Origin: Perognathus longimembris pacificus
Lineage: Eukaryota > Chordata > Mammalia > Rodentia > Heteromyidae
Length of the DNA: 64,000 bases
Direction of reading: 5' to 3'
NCBI RefSeq assembly: GCF_023159225.1
Contig: NC_063181.1
Span: 23,152,073 to 23,216,072 of the forward strand
Position 1 is the stretch's first letter; each line of letters starts with the position of its first letter. The translations under genes and the position numbers were made by a program. This document shows, one piece after another, positions 12,315-24,878 of this stretch. The notes below the pieces were generated by a model, which saw only the letters and a list, made by a program, of their open reading frames with translations, ran no database searches and was not told where the DNA came from.

Positions 12315-12522
12315 GTAAGTGGTGTCTCAAGGGTCAGGCCAATCAAAGATGCCACTTGGATAAGAATCCTTAGATATTGTTGCTGTTTCCACCCATGTGC
12401 AATTACAGTATTTGTGCTGTTTCTAAAGGCCTGTTCCCACTAAGTGTCCTGTATCTGTTTACTATGGGTGAGAAATCTTTCAGTACTCAAATCGCTGGTG
12501 TTTTCCTTCTTTGTCTTGACAG

Positions 12523-12669
12523 AGGGTTGTCCCGGTCTATGCAACAGCAATGGAAGATGTACACTGGACCAGAATGGCTGGCATTGTGTTTGCCAGCCAG
12601 GGTGGAGAGGAGCAGGCTGTGATGTAGCCATGGAGACTCTCTGCACAGATAGCAAGGACAATGAAGGAG
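12523..12669 (+). CDS. Tenm2: Tenm2 exon: EGF-like repeat 8
   Basis: This 147-nt exon is phase 1 at both ends: its first two bases complete a Glu codon and its last base starts the Asp codon finished at 24879. It encodes [12 protein letters not shown] and what follows, with six cysteines spaced as in an EGF-like domain (C-x3-C-x5-C-x8-C-x-C-x8-C), then the linker [13 protein letters not shown]. This is the last of eight EGF repeats in the extracellular stalk, where repeats 2 and 5 mediate dimerisation. The acceptor is TTGTCTTGACAG and the donor GTAAGA. The linker just before this repeat is a known alternative splice site (site A) in teneurins, which makes the odd splice signals about 200 bp upstream relevant. 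Confidence 0.97.
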
Positions 12670-15600
12670 GTAAGAAATGCTGAGCATGGAAACCGGTGTG
12701 TGCCAGCGCACAGGTCCATAAGTTACAGTGAGTACATAGTTATTGCCAAAAGAAATCTGATCCCCATAGATTAGATTGATTGAAAAATGTATGAGTGCTG
12801 ACAGGATGATTTTGTTCTTTATTTTTCCTGAAACAAATGCAAGATGATTATCGTTCAGGGAAAAGGCAAGGTAACCAAGCCACTGTATATATTATATAAT
12901 GTCTGTTGTTCTCTATTCCTTTTCTTTTCTTTTCTTTTCTTTTTTGTCTAATTCCCAGGTGACTCTCCTTCCTCAGCATTGGTATTTGGAGCTTTGTCAG
13001 TTGGGGAGGGGGGTGCTCTACATTATTTTAATTACTAAACATTCCAGAAGATGTGGGGCATTTTTCATCTTCTTCTGTTGAAAGTCATCAATGGGGTAAA
13101 AATGAATAGAATTGTCACAAAGAACAGGCCCCTCGAAGCTGTACTTTAGTGTCTTTCTAGTCTTAACTTTACCTTAGATTTAAAAGATTTCAATAGTCCA
13201 CCTAATTTAAGCCCTGGGCTAGGAATAATTATTCTCCTATTGGAGCACATCCCTGTGCTGTTGTATTTTAATTTCACAGAATAGAGAGTGGGAGTTGGTG
13301 ACAGAACACTTGCCCCTGACAGCTGTTTAATTTTGACAAACACTGAGAGCGCATATTTTTGGCAAAGGATTTAGTTGCTCTCTAGATCTCTGTCGCTTTT
13401 GGAACGGGTAGGATCGGATTCTCCTTCCATCTCCTCCATCCCACCTGCTCTTCTGACAGACCCCACCCCACAGGTACAATGACATTATTGGCACAGATTT
13501 TGGGTGCAGACTGATCTTCCACTCTTCCGTGTAGCAATTAGATAGACTTAGATGAGATCTGTAACCTGTAGTTACTCTTGTTTGTTTCTGTATATGTCTG
13601 TATTTTTCCATCTAACTGCCACACACATACAACCTCTGTAAACCTCAATTGGGTCATTTATAAAACCAAAATAAAAGTTTTGGAAAGCACTGAATGGACA
13701 ATAGGTAGGAGCATGCAACATAAGCCACCTCACTGTGACTCAACTTCCCTTCTTTTGCTGTCATAATATTCCTCTTGACTAGTTGCAACCTCTAGTCAGT
13801 TGTCAGAAGATTGAATGGCCTTTTCCCATGGTCATGTATAGTGGAGGTGCTACCCCCTGTTCTCCAGAATACACACTGGCCAGATTTAATCTTTCATCTC
13901 CCCCACCCCAATTTACAAAGGCCTCTACATGCTGACTAGGCCTCAACCACACACAAACCAAATGCTGTGTGACAAGAGCAGAAGTTCTCCCCTCCACTTC
14001 CCAGCAGTCTTTGTTATTTTTCATTGATTTGGAGCATCAACAAACTTGAGCTGCTGATTCTACAATGTGGCCTCCTTTCCTTTCTTCTCCTGATGGATTT
14101 AGATGTCTCCAACCCCCACTGCTTTTCCCTGTTGCCCAACTCCTCTTAACCATGTGCTCACAGAAATGGCAGCATTTATCCTCTCTGAACCACAGCCCAG
14201 ATGGCATCCTAACTCCTTACTGTCCCCCCAAAGAGTCCCTGCTCCCATTGTTTCTGTTGCCTGGGGAGGAAGATAGCAACTCTTTCTCCCTGCTCCTGCA
14301 TTTCAGATTGTGTCTTCTGAAAGGAGATTATACTGAGATTCTGCATGCTCTCAGAGGGAAGCAAACTTCAAGGCCAAGTCTACAGAGACAAGGCAGAGTA
14401 ATTTAGGGGCTAATCAACTCTTTAGTATTGTTATCAGCAAAGGGCTTTTTTTTTTTCCTTTTCCTCAAAATTTATCAGCTGTGAATTGGCCTCATTCCCC
14501 TTTGTTTATTCTTATTAGTCTGAAGCTATACTATCTCCAGGCTCCCCTCTCTGAGGGGAAATCTGAGCAGATAGAGACCTCCTGTGGATTCACTACTTAT
14601 CTCCCATAATTTGCATGCCTGTCCCTAACCTAATTTTGTGGATCTTCTAAGAAGGAATCTCAGTGCCAACTTCATTATGTCCTGAGATTGTAACCTCAGT
14701 GTCCTAAAAAAGAAGTTCTTTGAACTTAGTTAGGCATGGGCTATGTGCAGTGATGATACTTGATACACCAAACCCCAAATTAAGGCACGACGGGCAATTA
14801 AGGTGATATAGGACAATAGAACGGGAGGCTAAAATTAGGACTGTATCCAAAACTGCAAGACACATGGTGATGTAGTGATATAGAGCTATTTCCTAAACCT
14901 AGTTTGATGTCAAAATGGTAAATTAGCCATGAAGCAGCCAAGCTCTTTGATTCAGAATATTAAGTAACTAAGGAGGAGGATAGAGGGAAGAGGTTGATTT
15001 GGCCCTCATCACAAACTGAATACTTCATATCAACAGCTGCTACAGTCTAGTTTGAACAACTTCAGAGAACACAATTTTTGAAAAAGGAAAAGTAGTTTAC
15101 CTTTCCCAGAAGTAAAGAATGAATATTGTTTTTGTGTTTTTTTAAAAAAAGGTAGTTACATATAGGAAAACAGTTAAATGTGTTCTTAGGCTAGGCCTTT
15201 TCTTCCTATTCCCAACTATAGTTTCCTTTTCCCAATCAATTAGAGTCATCGTCCCAAAGAATAATTGAAGTGCAGTCACCAAGAGAAAGAGGTATAGATG
15301 AAAAACAGATTCTCTTCTAAGAATAGTCTTAGCTTTTCATAGCATTTAAATCGAATATTTAGTCAAATATATGTATTTTTATATATTGTGTATATATATT
15401 GTATATAAATATACACACACGTACCATCATAGCTGTTCCATGTAGCTCCTAGACTTTTCCTGAAAATGGAATCCTGTACTCTTCCCAGCCTCCTCTAGAT
15501 TATAGCCCATTCACTTGACAGCATCACCAAAAATAACATAGCACTGAACCTTGCTGATACTCTCCTCTCCCAGGTTAATAAGAGAGCTCTCTGGTTCTCC

Positions 15601-16369
15601 CCAAATGGTTTTGTAAGCATCATTGTATGTAACAGCCTACTTATCAGAATCTTATTCAACTGGAGGAGGGAAAGGTCTTGACTTTACGTAGCTATTGGTT
15701 CCACTACTAAAGATTGAGAAAGGACAACTTGTGAAAGATAATTATATCTCTACAAACATTGAGATATTTATTAACAAGATGATTTCTCCCAAATGCAGTG
15801 CCCCTAGCAGTTATTACTACTACTAACAGTTCTTCTCTTCTAATAGAAATCTCTTCTGGTGAGAGATTTAGTCAAAGTTTTCTTGAAAACTTACTTCACT
15901 TTCTGATCCTCCAATGGGCAGATCTCTTTAGGTGATCTGAGCTGTGGGCTCCAAGCCCTATTAAAGAGATTAGATTGCAGGGAAATGAGTTTGTCTGTGA
16001 AAGACTCACTTTAGACTTAGACTTTGCTTGAGAATACTAGAATGTCACAGCAAAGCTCTTGCTAAGATTAATATGTCTTACTTGTGAGTAATTGAAGTTG
16101 TTGCTTCTCTGGAATTATTACTTTGGGATGATATGTCAGGAAGTTGTATCTAAAATAGGCAATTTTTAAAAATCATTGGGGGCTGATTACAATAGAGAAG
16201 AGATTGCAATCCATCTGAAGTTATTCAGAAATTAGAAAGATAGAAATGACAAATAAAAAGTAAGCACGAGTGGAAATACAAATGAAAGCGTCAAAGCATA
16301 AGAAAAATTGGAAATATGCTAGAGGTAAAACATACCAGAAAAAGAAAAGGATGAAATTTTAAATTGCAT

Positions 16370-16583
16370 ACATGGAATCCTAGCTACTGAAGATACTAGT
16401 TCAATGCCAACCTGGACAAAAAAAACTCCATGAGACTATATCTCCAATTAACCAGCAAAAAAAAATTAGACTGGAGGCATGTCTCAAGTGGTGGACCATC
16501 AGCCTTGAGTGGGGAAAAAAAGAAGTCCTACAAGAATTCAAGGCTCTGAATTTAAGCCCAGTAACTTCACCAAGAAAAAAAAA
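16370..16583 (+). mobile_element. 7SL-type/Geo dimeric SINE (diverged)
   Basis: AATCCTAGCTACTGAAG, CATGAGACTATATCTCC, AATTAACCAGC and then a right unit with GTCTCAAGTGGTGGACC are in the usual order. The start of the 7SL head is missing. Confidence 0.7.
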
Positions 16584-16929
16584 GATAAAATTTTCATGCA
16601 AGCATCAACATGAAAAAAAATGAATGAAAGTAATATGTTTGAAGATAAATTAAAAAGTCCTCCAGAAGTAATTTAAAAATAAAAGTAAGATAGTTTACAG
16701 ATAATTACACTGAGAAGAAAGGGAGAAATGTTTTAAAGAAAGAAAGAAAACTATAATAATTATCAGTATTTTTCCAAAATAACCTCAAATTTTATCAGAA
16801 TACCAGTGGAATTTAAGAGTCTTAGGGCATTAAAATATATATTATCCTGGTAATGGTGGATTGGGGAGGGAATTGCATTTAGGAACTGGAGTTTTTTTTC
16901 TATGACCCTACCCCCTGACCCTCACACTA

Positions 16930-17101
16930 TTTTTTTTTTTTTTGCCAGTCCTGGGGCTTGGACTCAGGGTCTGAGTACTGTCCTTGGCTTCTTTTTGCTC
17001 AAAGCTAGCACTCTGCCACTTGATGTGATGCTGGGGAATTGAACCCAGTGCTTCATGTACAAGAGGCAAGCACTCTTGCCACTAGGCCATATTCCCAGCC
17101 C
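16930..17101 (-). mobile_element. IDL-Geo dimeric SINE with internal deletion
   Basis: A T run then GCCAGTCCTGGGGCTTGGAC marks the reversed 3' end; ACTAGGCCATATTCCCAGCC marks the reversed ID head. Between CTGCCACTTGA and TGTGATGCTGGGGAATTG about 40 bp at the junction of the two units, present in other copies, is missing. Confidence 0.85.
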
Positions 17102-18338
17102 TGGAATTGCATTTAGTTTAGAATTGCATTTAGAGGAGAGATTCAAGTTTCTCTGAACCCATCTTCACAGAATTATTAGGGCATAGTAAATCACATTCTG
17201 AGAAAAAAAAAAGAAATTAAGCTTGTGTGCTCAGAAGCAAAAGACTTCAGTAGCTTCCTGGTACAGCCCAAGGAACATCAAGTTTTATCATTATATTTTA
17301 ATGAGATTTAGGAGGATAAAAATCAAAGCTCACACAGATTAGAAATAAAAGTCTCCTGATATATTATGCCCATTAACTACCATTTCTAGCTTCAGAATGT
17401 AGAAATAAGTATTGCCCAGGGCCTCAGTAGACACAAGGTCCTGTAACATGTCACAAGGCGAAGAACTCTTCCATGAAACATAAAGATATAATCCATAGCC
17501 ATGGTACATAACTATTATATTCCCATTGTCCAAAGGGATAACCAGTGTTGGCAAGTTGGTGAGCATCTTCTCTGCCTTCACTGAATTTATGCACACACTT
17601 ACGTTTTAAAACATAAATGGAATAAGTGCTATTGTAAATTTGATTCTTCCAAAGGGTGTATCCTAAAGGTATTTTTCCCACCAGTACATATGGCCCTACT
17701 TTTTCTTCATAATGAAAAATATGGATGTATCAGTTAATTTTACTACAACTATGTTGATAATTTAGTTGCTTGTTTTTTTAGTGGATCTGTGGGTTCCTAT
17801 GTGCATATACATATAAATATATGTATGTATATGTGTGTGTTTATATGCATACACATGCACAATTGTATGAATGCATAAGAAATTTTAGGACAGAATTTTA
17901 GACATGAAATTGTTGGGTCAAGAGATAATGTAATTTTAATTTTGATGGATATTGGCATATTCCTTGCAAGTAAGTTTCAACCACTATACATTTCATTGGT
18001 ATGAAATTATTTCCTCTGTGTTCATAATCTGTACACAATCATTGTGCATAAAAAATTTACTCAACAAAATGAAAAATAGGAATTTTCCTGATAAGAGAAT
18101 GTGACCTCATTTTTATTGTTTTAATTTGCACCTCTCTACTTGCTAGTAGGTTGATAACTATTTTTATTTTCTGCTATGCTGAGTAAAACCTGAGGCCTTG
18201 TGAATGCTAGGCACTCTATTAGTAGTAAGCTGCATCCTCATTTCTCAATTAATGATCTTCATATTTGTTCTTCATTCATTTGTATTTGTGTGTGCGTGCA
18301 TTGCTATTGGCTTATCTATTTCTCCTGGGGAGGGTGTT

Positions 18339-18341
<3 letters not shown>

Positions 18342-18386
<45 letters not shown>

Positions 18387-18620
18387 CATGCATGTCAGTC
18401 ATGGGGCTTGAATTCAAGGCCTAGGTACTATCCTTGAATTTTTTGCTCAAGGCTAGTGCTCTACCACTTGAGCTATAGCTCCACTTCTAGCTTTGTGGCA
18501 ATTAATTGTAGATAAGAGTCTCACAGACTTTCCTGCTCAGACTGGTTTTGAACCTCAATCCTCAGATCTCAGCCTCATGAGTAGCTAGGATTACAGGTGT
18601 GACTCACCAGTGCCCAGCTA
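18342..18620 (-). mobile_element. 7SL-type/Geo dimeric SINE with (CA)n tail
   Basis: On the + strand a (TG)n run at 18342-18384 leads into GTCAGTCATGGGGCTTGAA (reversed right-unit end), and the element closes with AGTAGCTAGGATTACAGG and CACCAGTGCCCAGC. In the element's own orientation the (CA)n tract sits where the A-tail should be. Confidence 0.85.
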
Positions 18621-19124
18621 TTTCTCTTATTTTTTTCCTATTGAGTTGCTTGAAATATTCTTTTTAATTCCCAGGACAGCACTTCATTATATATTCTGTT
18701 TATTCATTCTTGTTTAGGTCTATTGTAGATATTTTACCCCAGATTTGTATTTATCTTTGATTTACGTTACTTTTTTGCCATGAAAAATATTTATTTCAAT
18801 TGATTTGAAGTAAATTGTTTAAGTTTCTCTTTTCATGAATTTGAGGTAAGTATTTAGTGGAGGAATTTGTAAGATTGCATTATAAATATAGTATTATATA
18901 CATAGCATTTTACAAAGTTTCTTCTCACTTTTTCTATAATTCTGTGAATCATTTAGTGTCTATTAAGTACATATTGAAGTAAAAAAGAAACAGGAATTCA
19001 TGGAATACATAGTGTCTCAGGTAGAGAAATGACAATAAAAGAAAACAACGGGCTGCTTCTATTGCACTTTGAACCCTTCACTTTAACCTATTTGGATCCT
19101 ATAATTTCCAGGAAGTTACTCATT

Positions 19125-19780
19125 CTTTCCTTTATTCAGCAAATGTATTAAATGCTTACTTGAAACCAAAAAGTCTACTAGATTCTGGGGATACAGAAGT
19201 GGACTAGATTAGCTTCAAGAAATTGTCTGAGCTGATTGCTGAGGGTGTTGAGTGAGGATGGTAGGAAATAAGAGAAAAGCTTAGAGATCTCCACACAGAG
19301 GAATCAATCATCAGGAAAGGTCTTATCAGCCAAGGTAAGGAGTTCTGATTTAATGCCAAAACTCTTGGAAACTTCATAAAGGAAGTATTTTAGCTAGAAA
19401 AGTGAACAAGTCTGATTTCTATGAAGATTACTATGGCTAAAGTGTAAAGACTGAAGAGTTGAGGTTCCATTGATCTTGTCAAAAAAAAAAAAAAAAAGAG
19501 CAAGATTAGCTAAAGGCTAGTTTCCCAGAAATGGAAAAACTGATTCAAGTGGTATTTGAGGCAAAGAAAAGGACCTAGGGTTGACAAAGAAGTCAAGGAT
19601 GACCTTTCACCTTCTATTTTGGATGAATGAATGGTGGAACCATTCACTGACATAGAAATACAGTAGAAGCAGCAAGTTTGGGTGGAGAAGGTCATTTGTT
19701 TACTCTAGACATGTTAAAATTAGATGCTTCTGTAATATCTAAGTGGGAATACGTAGAAGGCAACATTGAGCGTAATTTTA
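19125..19780 (+). repeat. Old mammalian interspersed repeat, class not assigned
   Basis: Motifs such as TTTATTCAGCAAATGTATTA, GGGGATACAGAAGTGGAC, GTCAAGGATGAC and GACATGTTAAAATTAGATGC follow the order of a widespread ancient mammalian repeat I recognise but cannot name with confidence. An (A)n run at 19482-19497 interrupts it. Confidence 0.4.
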
Positions 19781-21525
19781 AAAAATACTTGGAATCCAAG
19801 TTTCAGAAACCTAACCAATTGTGTGTTTAAATTTTCCAGAAAGATATATCAAGAATGATTCAAAAAATAATAGAAATAGGACAAGGTCGAAAATAAAACA
19901 AGACCCACAGAACCAAGCCTGCTTTTGAAAGGCAGAGTTGAATAGTTGTATGGTCCACAAAGTCTATTGGTTATTTGGCCATCAACAAAATAAGTTTTCC
20001 AGCCACTGTTAAACACCAATGAAAATTCCTAAAGAAAGTCAAATGCATGTTCCAAAATATGAAAGCAATAACTAGGACCGTAATATTAAGAACTGAAAAA
20101 AAAAGCATTGAGTGGAGAGAGGCATAAACTGTGTTACCTACTTTACATTGGAGTACCACTTATATTGCAAAGCCTAAAGTGAAGAAGAGCTCTTAACTAA
20201 TAATTGAAGTTGTTATTCAGTGGGTTTTGATCATTTCTGATTTTCTTTAGTTTTTTTTATGATTAATACTATTAGATATGGCTTCTATGCCAATAAAATG
20301 TAAGCTAATGTAATATAGCTGAGACTAAATAGAATTTTGATGATTTTGAAAAGCTATTCCACCAAGACAATTTTGCTACACTACACATTTGGGCAAATAG
20401 GTAATCAACTTAGTTGTACTAGATAACCCTAGCTGCTATATGACTTCAGACAGAGAATGAAAAATATTTTCTCAAGTTTTAAGAAGCCAGATTTATAACC
20501 ATCCGTCACTTGCTCAGGCAAGTTACTGATAAACTCTGCAGAAAAACAAAACAAAACAGTGTGGCCCTGCATCTTGGCTATTGGAAATGAGATTCTTTTG
20601 TCTGATGGATACTAGCAGAGACTAGTAAGAATGCATTTCCAACTGACTAGTTCAGAAGGTGTCTATCTGTTGCCGTTTTATGACCTGCACACTACATGCC
20701 AGATGTACATTTGCTTTTTATAAACTAACAAAGATGAATGATGAAATTTGAGCATTCCTTGTTGGTAACTGTACCATATATTGCCTAAGGGAAGATTCTG
20801 TGGAAAAGTTGTGGGAGGAGGGAAAAAAGAGAAGTATTTAACCCATAACATACCAGATTAATACAGATAAAACATTCAAGTGCACTTTTAGTTGTGAATG
20901 GTATCCATAACATGTTGAAGAATGAATATATGAAGAAAACATATAAGAATGTCAGTGTTGTGTTAAATTACTCTCTCAAGTATGTGTATACCTATTCTAA
21001 ATCCATTGAGTAAGAACTTCTAAGTGAATGCATATTAAAAAGTACTCATAAAATCTCTACATAAAATTACCTTGTTGCTGAAAGGCTTGCAAACTTTTTT
21101 TAATTATTGTTTTGAAACCAGAAATGACATAATAGCAAGAGATCTTTTGAGTCTGAGTAACTATGCTTCTATTTCAAGATAGATAGAAGAAAAAAATGTT
21201 TTATATTATTATATATTCTCATGAAAAAATAAAGTTCTTCTCCTACGAGAAATATTGAGAAATATTTAGTGATTTTTTCATCTTCATTGTCTTTTGGCTA
21301 AGAAAATAGTTGGATAAAATTATACAAATTTTCAAAGCTTGGTTTAAATTGATTTTTCTTGAAATTATCACTTTATATTTTTGCCAAGGGGAGAAACATG
21401 CAGCTTCAAATAACTAACAACTTATTATTGTAGGAATTTGCCTGAAAATGTAAGCTATAATAAGGCAAAAGTATATACTGTCCCCAGAAATTCTGACCAT
21501 ACATTTTCATGTGTATAAAAATTAT

Positions 21526-21726
21526 GGGGCTGGGGATATAGCCTAGTGGCAAGAGTGTTTGCCTCGTATATGTGAGGCCCTGGGTTCAATTCCCCAGCAC
21601 CACATATACAGATAATGGCCAGAAGTGGCGCTGTGGCTCAAGTGGCAGAGTGCTAGCCTTGAGCGGGAAGAAGCCAGGGACAGTGCTCAGGCCCTGAGTC
21701 CAAGGCCTAGGACTGGCAAAAAAAAA
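21526..21726 (+). mobile_element. IDL-Geo dimeric SINE (young-looking)
   Basis: A complete left and right unit (GGGGCTGGGGATATAGCC to GGACTGGC) is followed by a pure A tail. AAAAATTATGG occurs on both sides (from 21517 and from 21727). Confidence 0.9.
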
Positions 21727-22439
21727 AAAAATTATGGTAACAAAACATAAAATATTAATATGAGAGGAATATAACATCAAAAACTTAATTTAAGTACCCA
21801 TTTACTAAGCTTTTCTATGTCATTATAAAGAAATAGGACATGTTGTGGATTTTTTTCAGTTACTGTCCCTGGATAAGCTACATTCCTTTATTTCAAAATG
21901 ACAGAAAATCCATCCCCAACAGGCTTAAGAAAAAAGGAATGCCTTAGCTGCTAAAATGGAAAAAAACCACAAGGTTAAGTACAGCTTATTACAAAACCAC
22001 AATAATGTCATTGTGTTTGTTGTTTGGTTTTTTTCTTTTTTTCTTAGTGGCTTTTCTTGTATGGCTGGCTCCCAAGCAGGTTCTTCAATGGCAGCAAGAT
22101 GGCAGAAGCAATCCCATCCTCACAGCCATACAGCTCAAACCCAGTGTGGGTAAGGGTAGCAGACAGGAAGAGAATCTCTTTTAGGTAGTTCCTGAAAATA
22201 ATTCTGGTTAGATCCATTTCTTAGTCAAACATGAAAGGGTCACATGGGCTGAAGAGGGCTGAATACTGAAATGGAAATTTACAGGTATTGTAAATCAATA
22301 CCATGTATCCAATCAATGAGCCCAGAGCATTGAGCATGGTAGGCAGATCTCTAGTACTTGAGCCACACCCATGCTTAAATATAATGATTTGTAAACTATC
22401 TTGTCACTTCTCCCAATGAGTAAAGTATTTTTATTTCTC

Positions 22440-23090
22440 TATCCTGAGAAATGTAATTGCCAAGCAGATGAAAGTGTATGTACCCAACCACTCAGTAAAT
22501 AATGGCCTTAAGGGCTGATATGAGTGCACTGTCACCTGACACATGCATTCACTCATGAGCTGGTGACTGCTTTGCACACCAACTGCAATGATGGGACCTA
22601 TTCTGATGACTGCATCACCAGACGACTTCATCACTTGGCGAATATCTGCCTGTCTTACACAAACCTAAATGGTAGAGATGAGCCTCTGGACGGACATGGC
22701 TGCTTGCTATATCCAAGAGAGATGAAACATGTAGCTAGCACAACAATACATGCTGTTGTACAGTACTCTTTTCCATATGAAGGAGAAGGGTATCTTCTAA
22801 AACAATAACACAACAAATATATAAACCAGTAACAGAACCAGGTATTGTTATTGACAGTCTTGTACACACAATTCTAGGTGTTTTATGTTTCTATGACTAG
22901 CTATGCAGTAGGCTTAGTGCCTCGAACATTTGAATGATAGGTACCTTGAAGAGCAGTATTCTGATGGCTTCATCACTAGACAACAGAAATTTCTCAGCTC
23001 TATTATAATCATATGGGACTACGGAACTTCTATGCAGCATGTTACTGAAATGTCATTTTATAGTGCATGACTACAGACAGCCAGCATTGC
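22440..23090. repeat. Old repeat in two blocks with a shared 25-bp segment
   Basis: Block one (about 22440-22626) ends with TATTCTGATGACTGCATCAC and CAGAC; block two (about 22957-23090) begins with TATTCTGATGGCTTCATCAC and TAGAC, then continues ATTATAATCATATGGGAC and ACTGAAATGTC. The two look like consecutive parts of one ancient mammalian repeat separated by about 330 bp. I cannot name the family. Confidence 0.4.
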
Positions 23091-23224
23091 CACCTGATAT
23101 TCTTAGAGAAGACTTTTTGTTAATTTATTTTATCCATTACTGCTTTTAGGTAATCAGTTCTGTGTGTTAATTTTTCATGATTGATTTATATCTTCTAAAA
23201 TGGCTCATTCACATCTGTCACTTT

Positions 23225-23618
23225 TTAAAAATATTTTTTAAATTTTATTGTACAGAGGAGTTACAGTAAAATAAGTCAGGTAATGAGTACATTTCTTTTG
23301 GAAGTGTCACCCCTCCCTCATTTTCTCCTTTCTTCCCACCAAACGATATAGTTCACTTCCAACATAGTGTCTAGCAAGTATCACTGCTGAATTGGTTCAC
23401 CTTTTGTCCCACTGTTTCTGTGCTCTCCTTCCCCTCCCCAAATCAGATAAACTTATGTACAAGACAAAGGGTACAGAAATCAAAAACAGTGACGAGAGGA
23501 GGAGGGAAGTTAGGAGAAAAATGAGGGAGGAGGTAACAAGTTTGACAAGAAATGCACTCAGTACTTTATGTATGTAATTGTAACCCCTCTGTACATCACC
23601 TTGACAATATTTTTTTTA
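23225..23618. mobile_element. Two L1-type 3' end fragments facing each other
   Basis: At 23225-23400 the tail motif is reversed (TTTTATTGTACAGAGGAGTT and CACCCCTCCCTCATTTTC). At 23485-23618 a forward copy reads GTTTGACAAGAAATGC, TGTAACCCCTCTGTACATC and TTGACAATATTTT. Together they form an imperfect inverted repeat about 100 bp apart. Confidence 0.6.
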
Positions 23619-24020
23619 AACTGACAAAAGAGAATAAATAAAAGAAAGAAAACAACAATAAAAAGAACCACAAACCTCTTGTTTCCATTTCTTGGAGTGC
23701 TGATTTCTAGTCTTAGTCTTTAACATAAACCCATTTTCCGCTGAATATCACTGAAAGATATGAGGGAATCTATTTGAAGAATTGGTTTGTCAGTCTTCTT
23801 TATTTCCCAAACTATCTAGGGCCTGAGTTTCTAAAATGTAGCAATTCTTCAAAAAGCAGTTAAGTCTTTAAGAGTAGGCAGTTCCAGGGTTTTCTTGAAT
23901 AAACACTTTTAAAAGTTTTTTTAAAAAACTGACAAAAGAGAATAAACCAAAGAAAGAAAGAAAACAACAACAAAAAGAACCACAAAACTATTGTTTCCAT
24001 ATCTTGGAGTTCATTTCTAT
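23612..24020. repeat. Direct repeat of about 100 bp, copies ~308 bp apart
   Basis: ACTGACAAAAGAGAATAAA begins at 23620 and again at 23928. Both continue with AAAGAAAG, AAAACAACAA, AAAAAGAACCACAAA and TTGTTTCCAT.TCTTGGAG. The second copy passes into TTCATTTCTATAAGC, similar to the L1-type sequence near 26806-26840. Confidence 0.75.
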
Positions 24021-24878
24021 AAGCACTGTTTTATATTATTGTATGCACATATTCTCCTTTGGTCTCGCTGTGTGAATGTTTAAAGCCCTGTTTAATTTGT
24101 CATGTCCAAGTATAATTTTTTGTCTCTTACTATCCATTGGATTTACTTGGAGATTTCTAGGCACATTCTAATCATTACAAATGAGGGAAACCATGCAGCC
24201 TATATTTCATTTGCTCTATTTTAGAAGAGGCGTGTTAGGCATTCAGGTTACTTCTTTCAATTTTGAAAAATGCTTTAATTTCTTCTGGAGCCCACTTTGC
24301 CCTTTCTTAGTAAAGCTGTTTCCTTGAAAGATGGTTGGTTAATCTCATCTATTGTATTTTGATTTATATTTGCCTTTTTTTACAAACTTTCATTTTCTAG
24401 CTCTTTTTTCAATTTTTTTTCATTTCATCCTATGCCAGATGCTAGCACTCACTGTATTAGCCACTAGTGCATGTTCTATAGTAGACAGAAGACTTGAATC
24501 TAGACACTTGTAACTACTACGTATTATTTCATAGCGCTATCTTGACTTAAGTAATGATATTTGTAAATAAAACATGTTACTTCATAGTAATAAGTTGTTA
24601 TAGGAATTTTTCTTTCTTGCTCAGAGTATTATACTACTATTTTCAACCACCTCCAACCCAAATATTTACTGTCTATGAAAGCAAATACCGTACTGTGTTT
24701 GTATTTCATCCAGTTTCAAAGGTTTTTTGCCTCTTAGAAATTGCTTTCAGATAGAGAAATGGAACTCACTTGATATGAAACAAACCAATCAGCAGACAAA
24801 AGTTATTATGGCATAAAATAAATTCTCTTATTAGTTTGCCTTCTTTCCCTCCCCCTTCCCTCCCTCTCTCTCTTACAG

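Larger units (their letters stand above)
1..12522 (+). other. Tenm2: Tenm2 intron upstream of the EGF8 exon (5' end outside window)
   Basis: No exon with teneurin similarity was found here. The stretch holds SINEs at 281-503, 700-895, 1428-1562, 2062-2276, 5967-6290, 6373-6520 and 6606-6708, a short L1 3' end at 1739-1882, old ID-like remnants at 2635-2700, 2716-2790 and 6740-6805, MIR remnants near 4978-5190 and 7255-7375, and GT/TA microsatellites at 6169-6207, 6527-6607 and 10123-10155. Between about 2800-4970 and 7400-12250 the DNA is AT-rich and without recognisable repeats; this part contains the E-box/octamer cluster at 9958-9988. The intron ends in a pyrimidine-rich tract and AG at 12521-12522. 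Confidence 0.9.
12670..24878 (+). other. Tenm2: Tenm2 intron between EGF8 and Cys-rich exons (12.2 kb)
   Basis: It contains a (TTTTC)n run at 12917-12945, AT/TA-rich low complexity near 15350-15420 and 17800-17870, SINEs at 16370-16583, 16930-17101, 18386-18620 and 21526-21730, an (A)n run at 19482-19497, an old mammalian repeat near 19125-19780, an old unclassified repeat at 22440-23090, and L1-type fragments at 23225-24130. The intervals 12950-15340 and 19800-21500 show no recognisable repeats or coding signal. The intron ends in a long (CT)-rich tract and TTACAG. Confidence 0.9.

Noticed and set aside
12946..12970. CCCAG|GTGACT after a (TTTTC)n run as a third recursive splice site
   Set aside because: The donor half (GTGACT) is poor, and the pyrimidine tract is a simple repeat.
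14065..14406. 113-codon open frame on the + strand
   Set aside because: Low-complexity Leu/Ser/Pro composition from a C/T-rich stretch, and no similarity or gene context.
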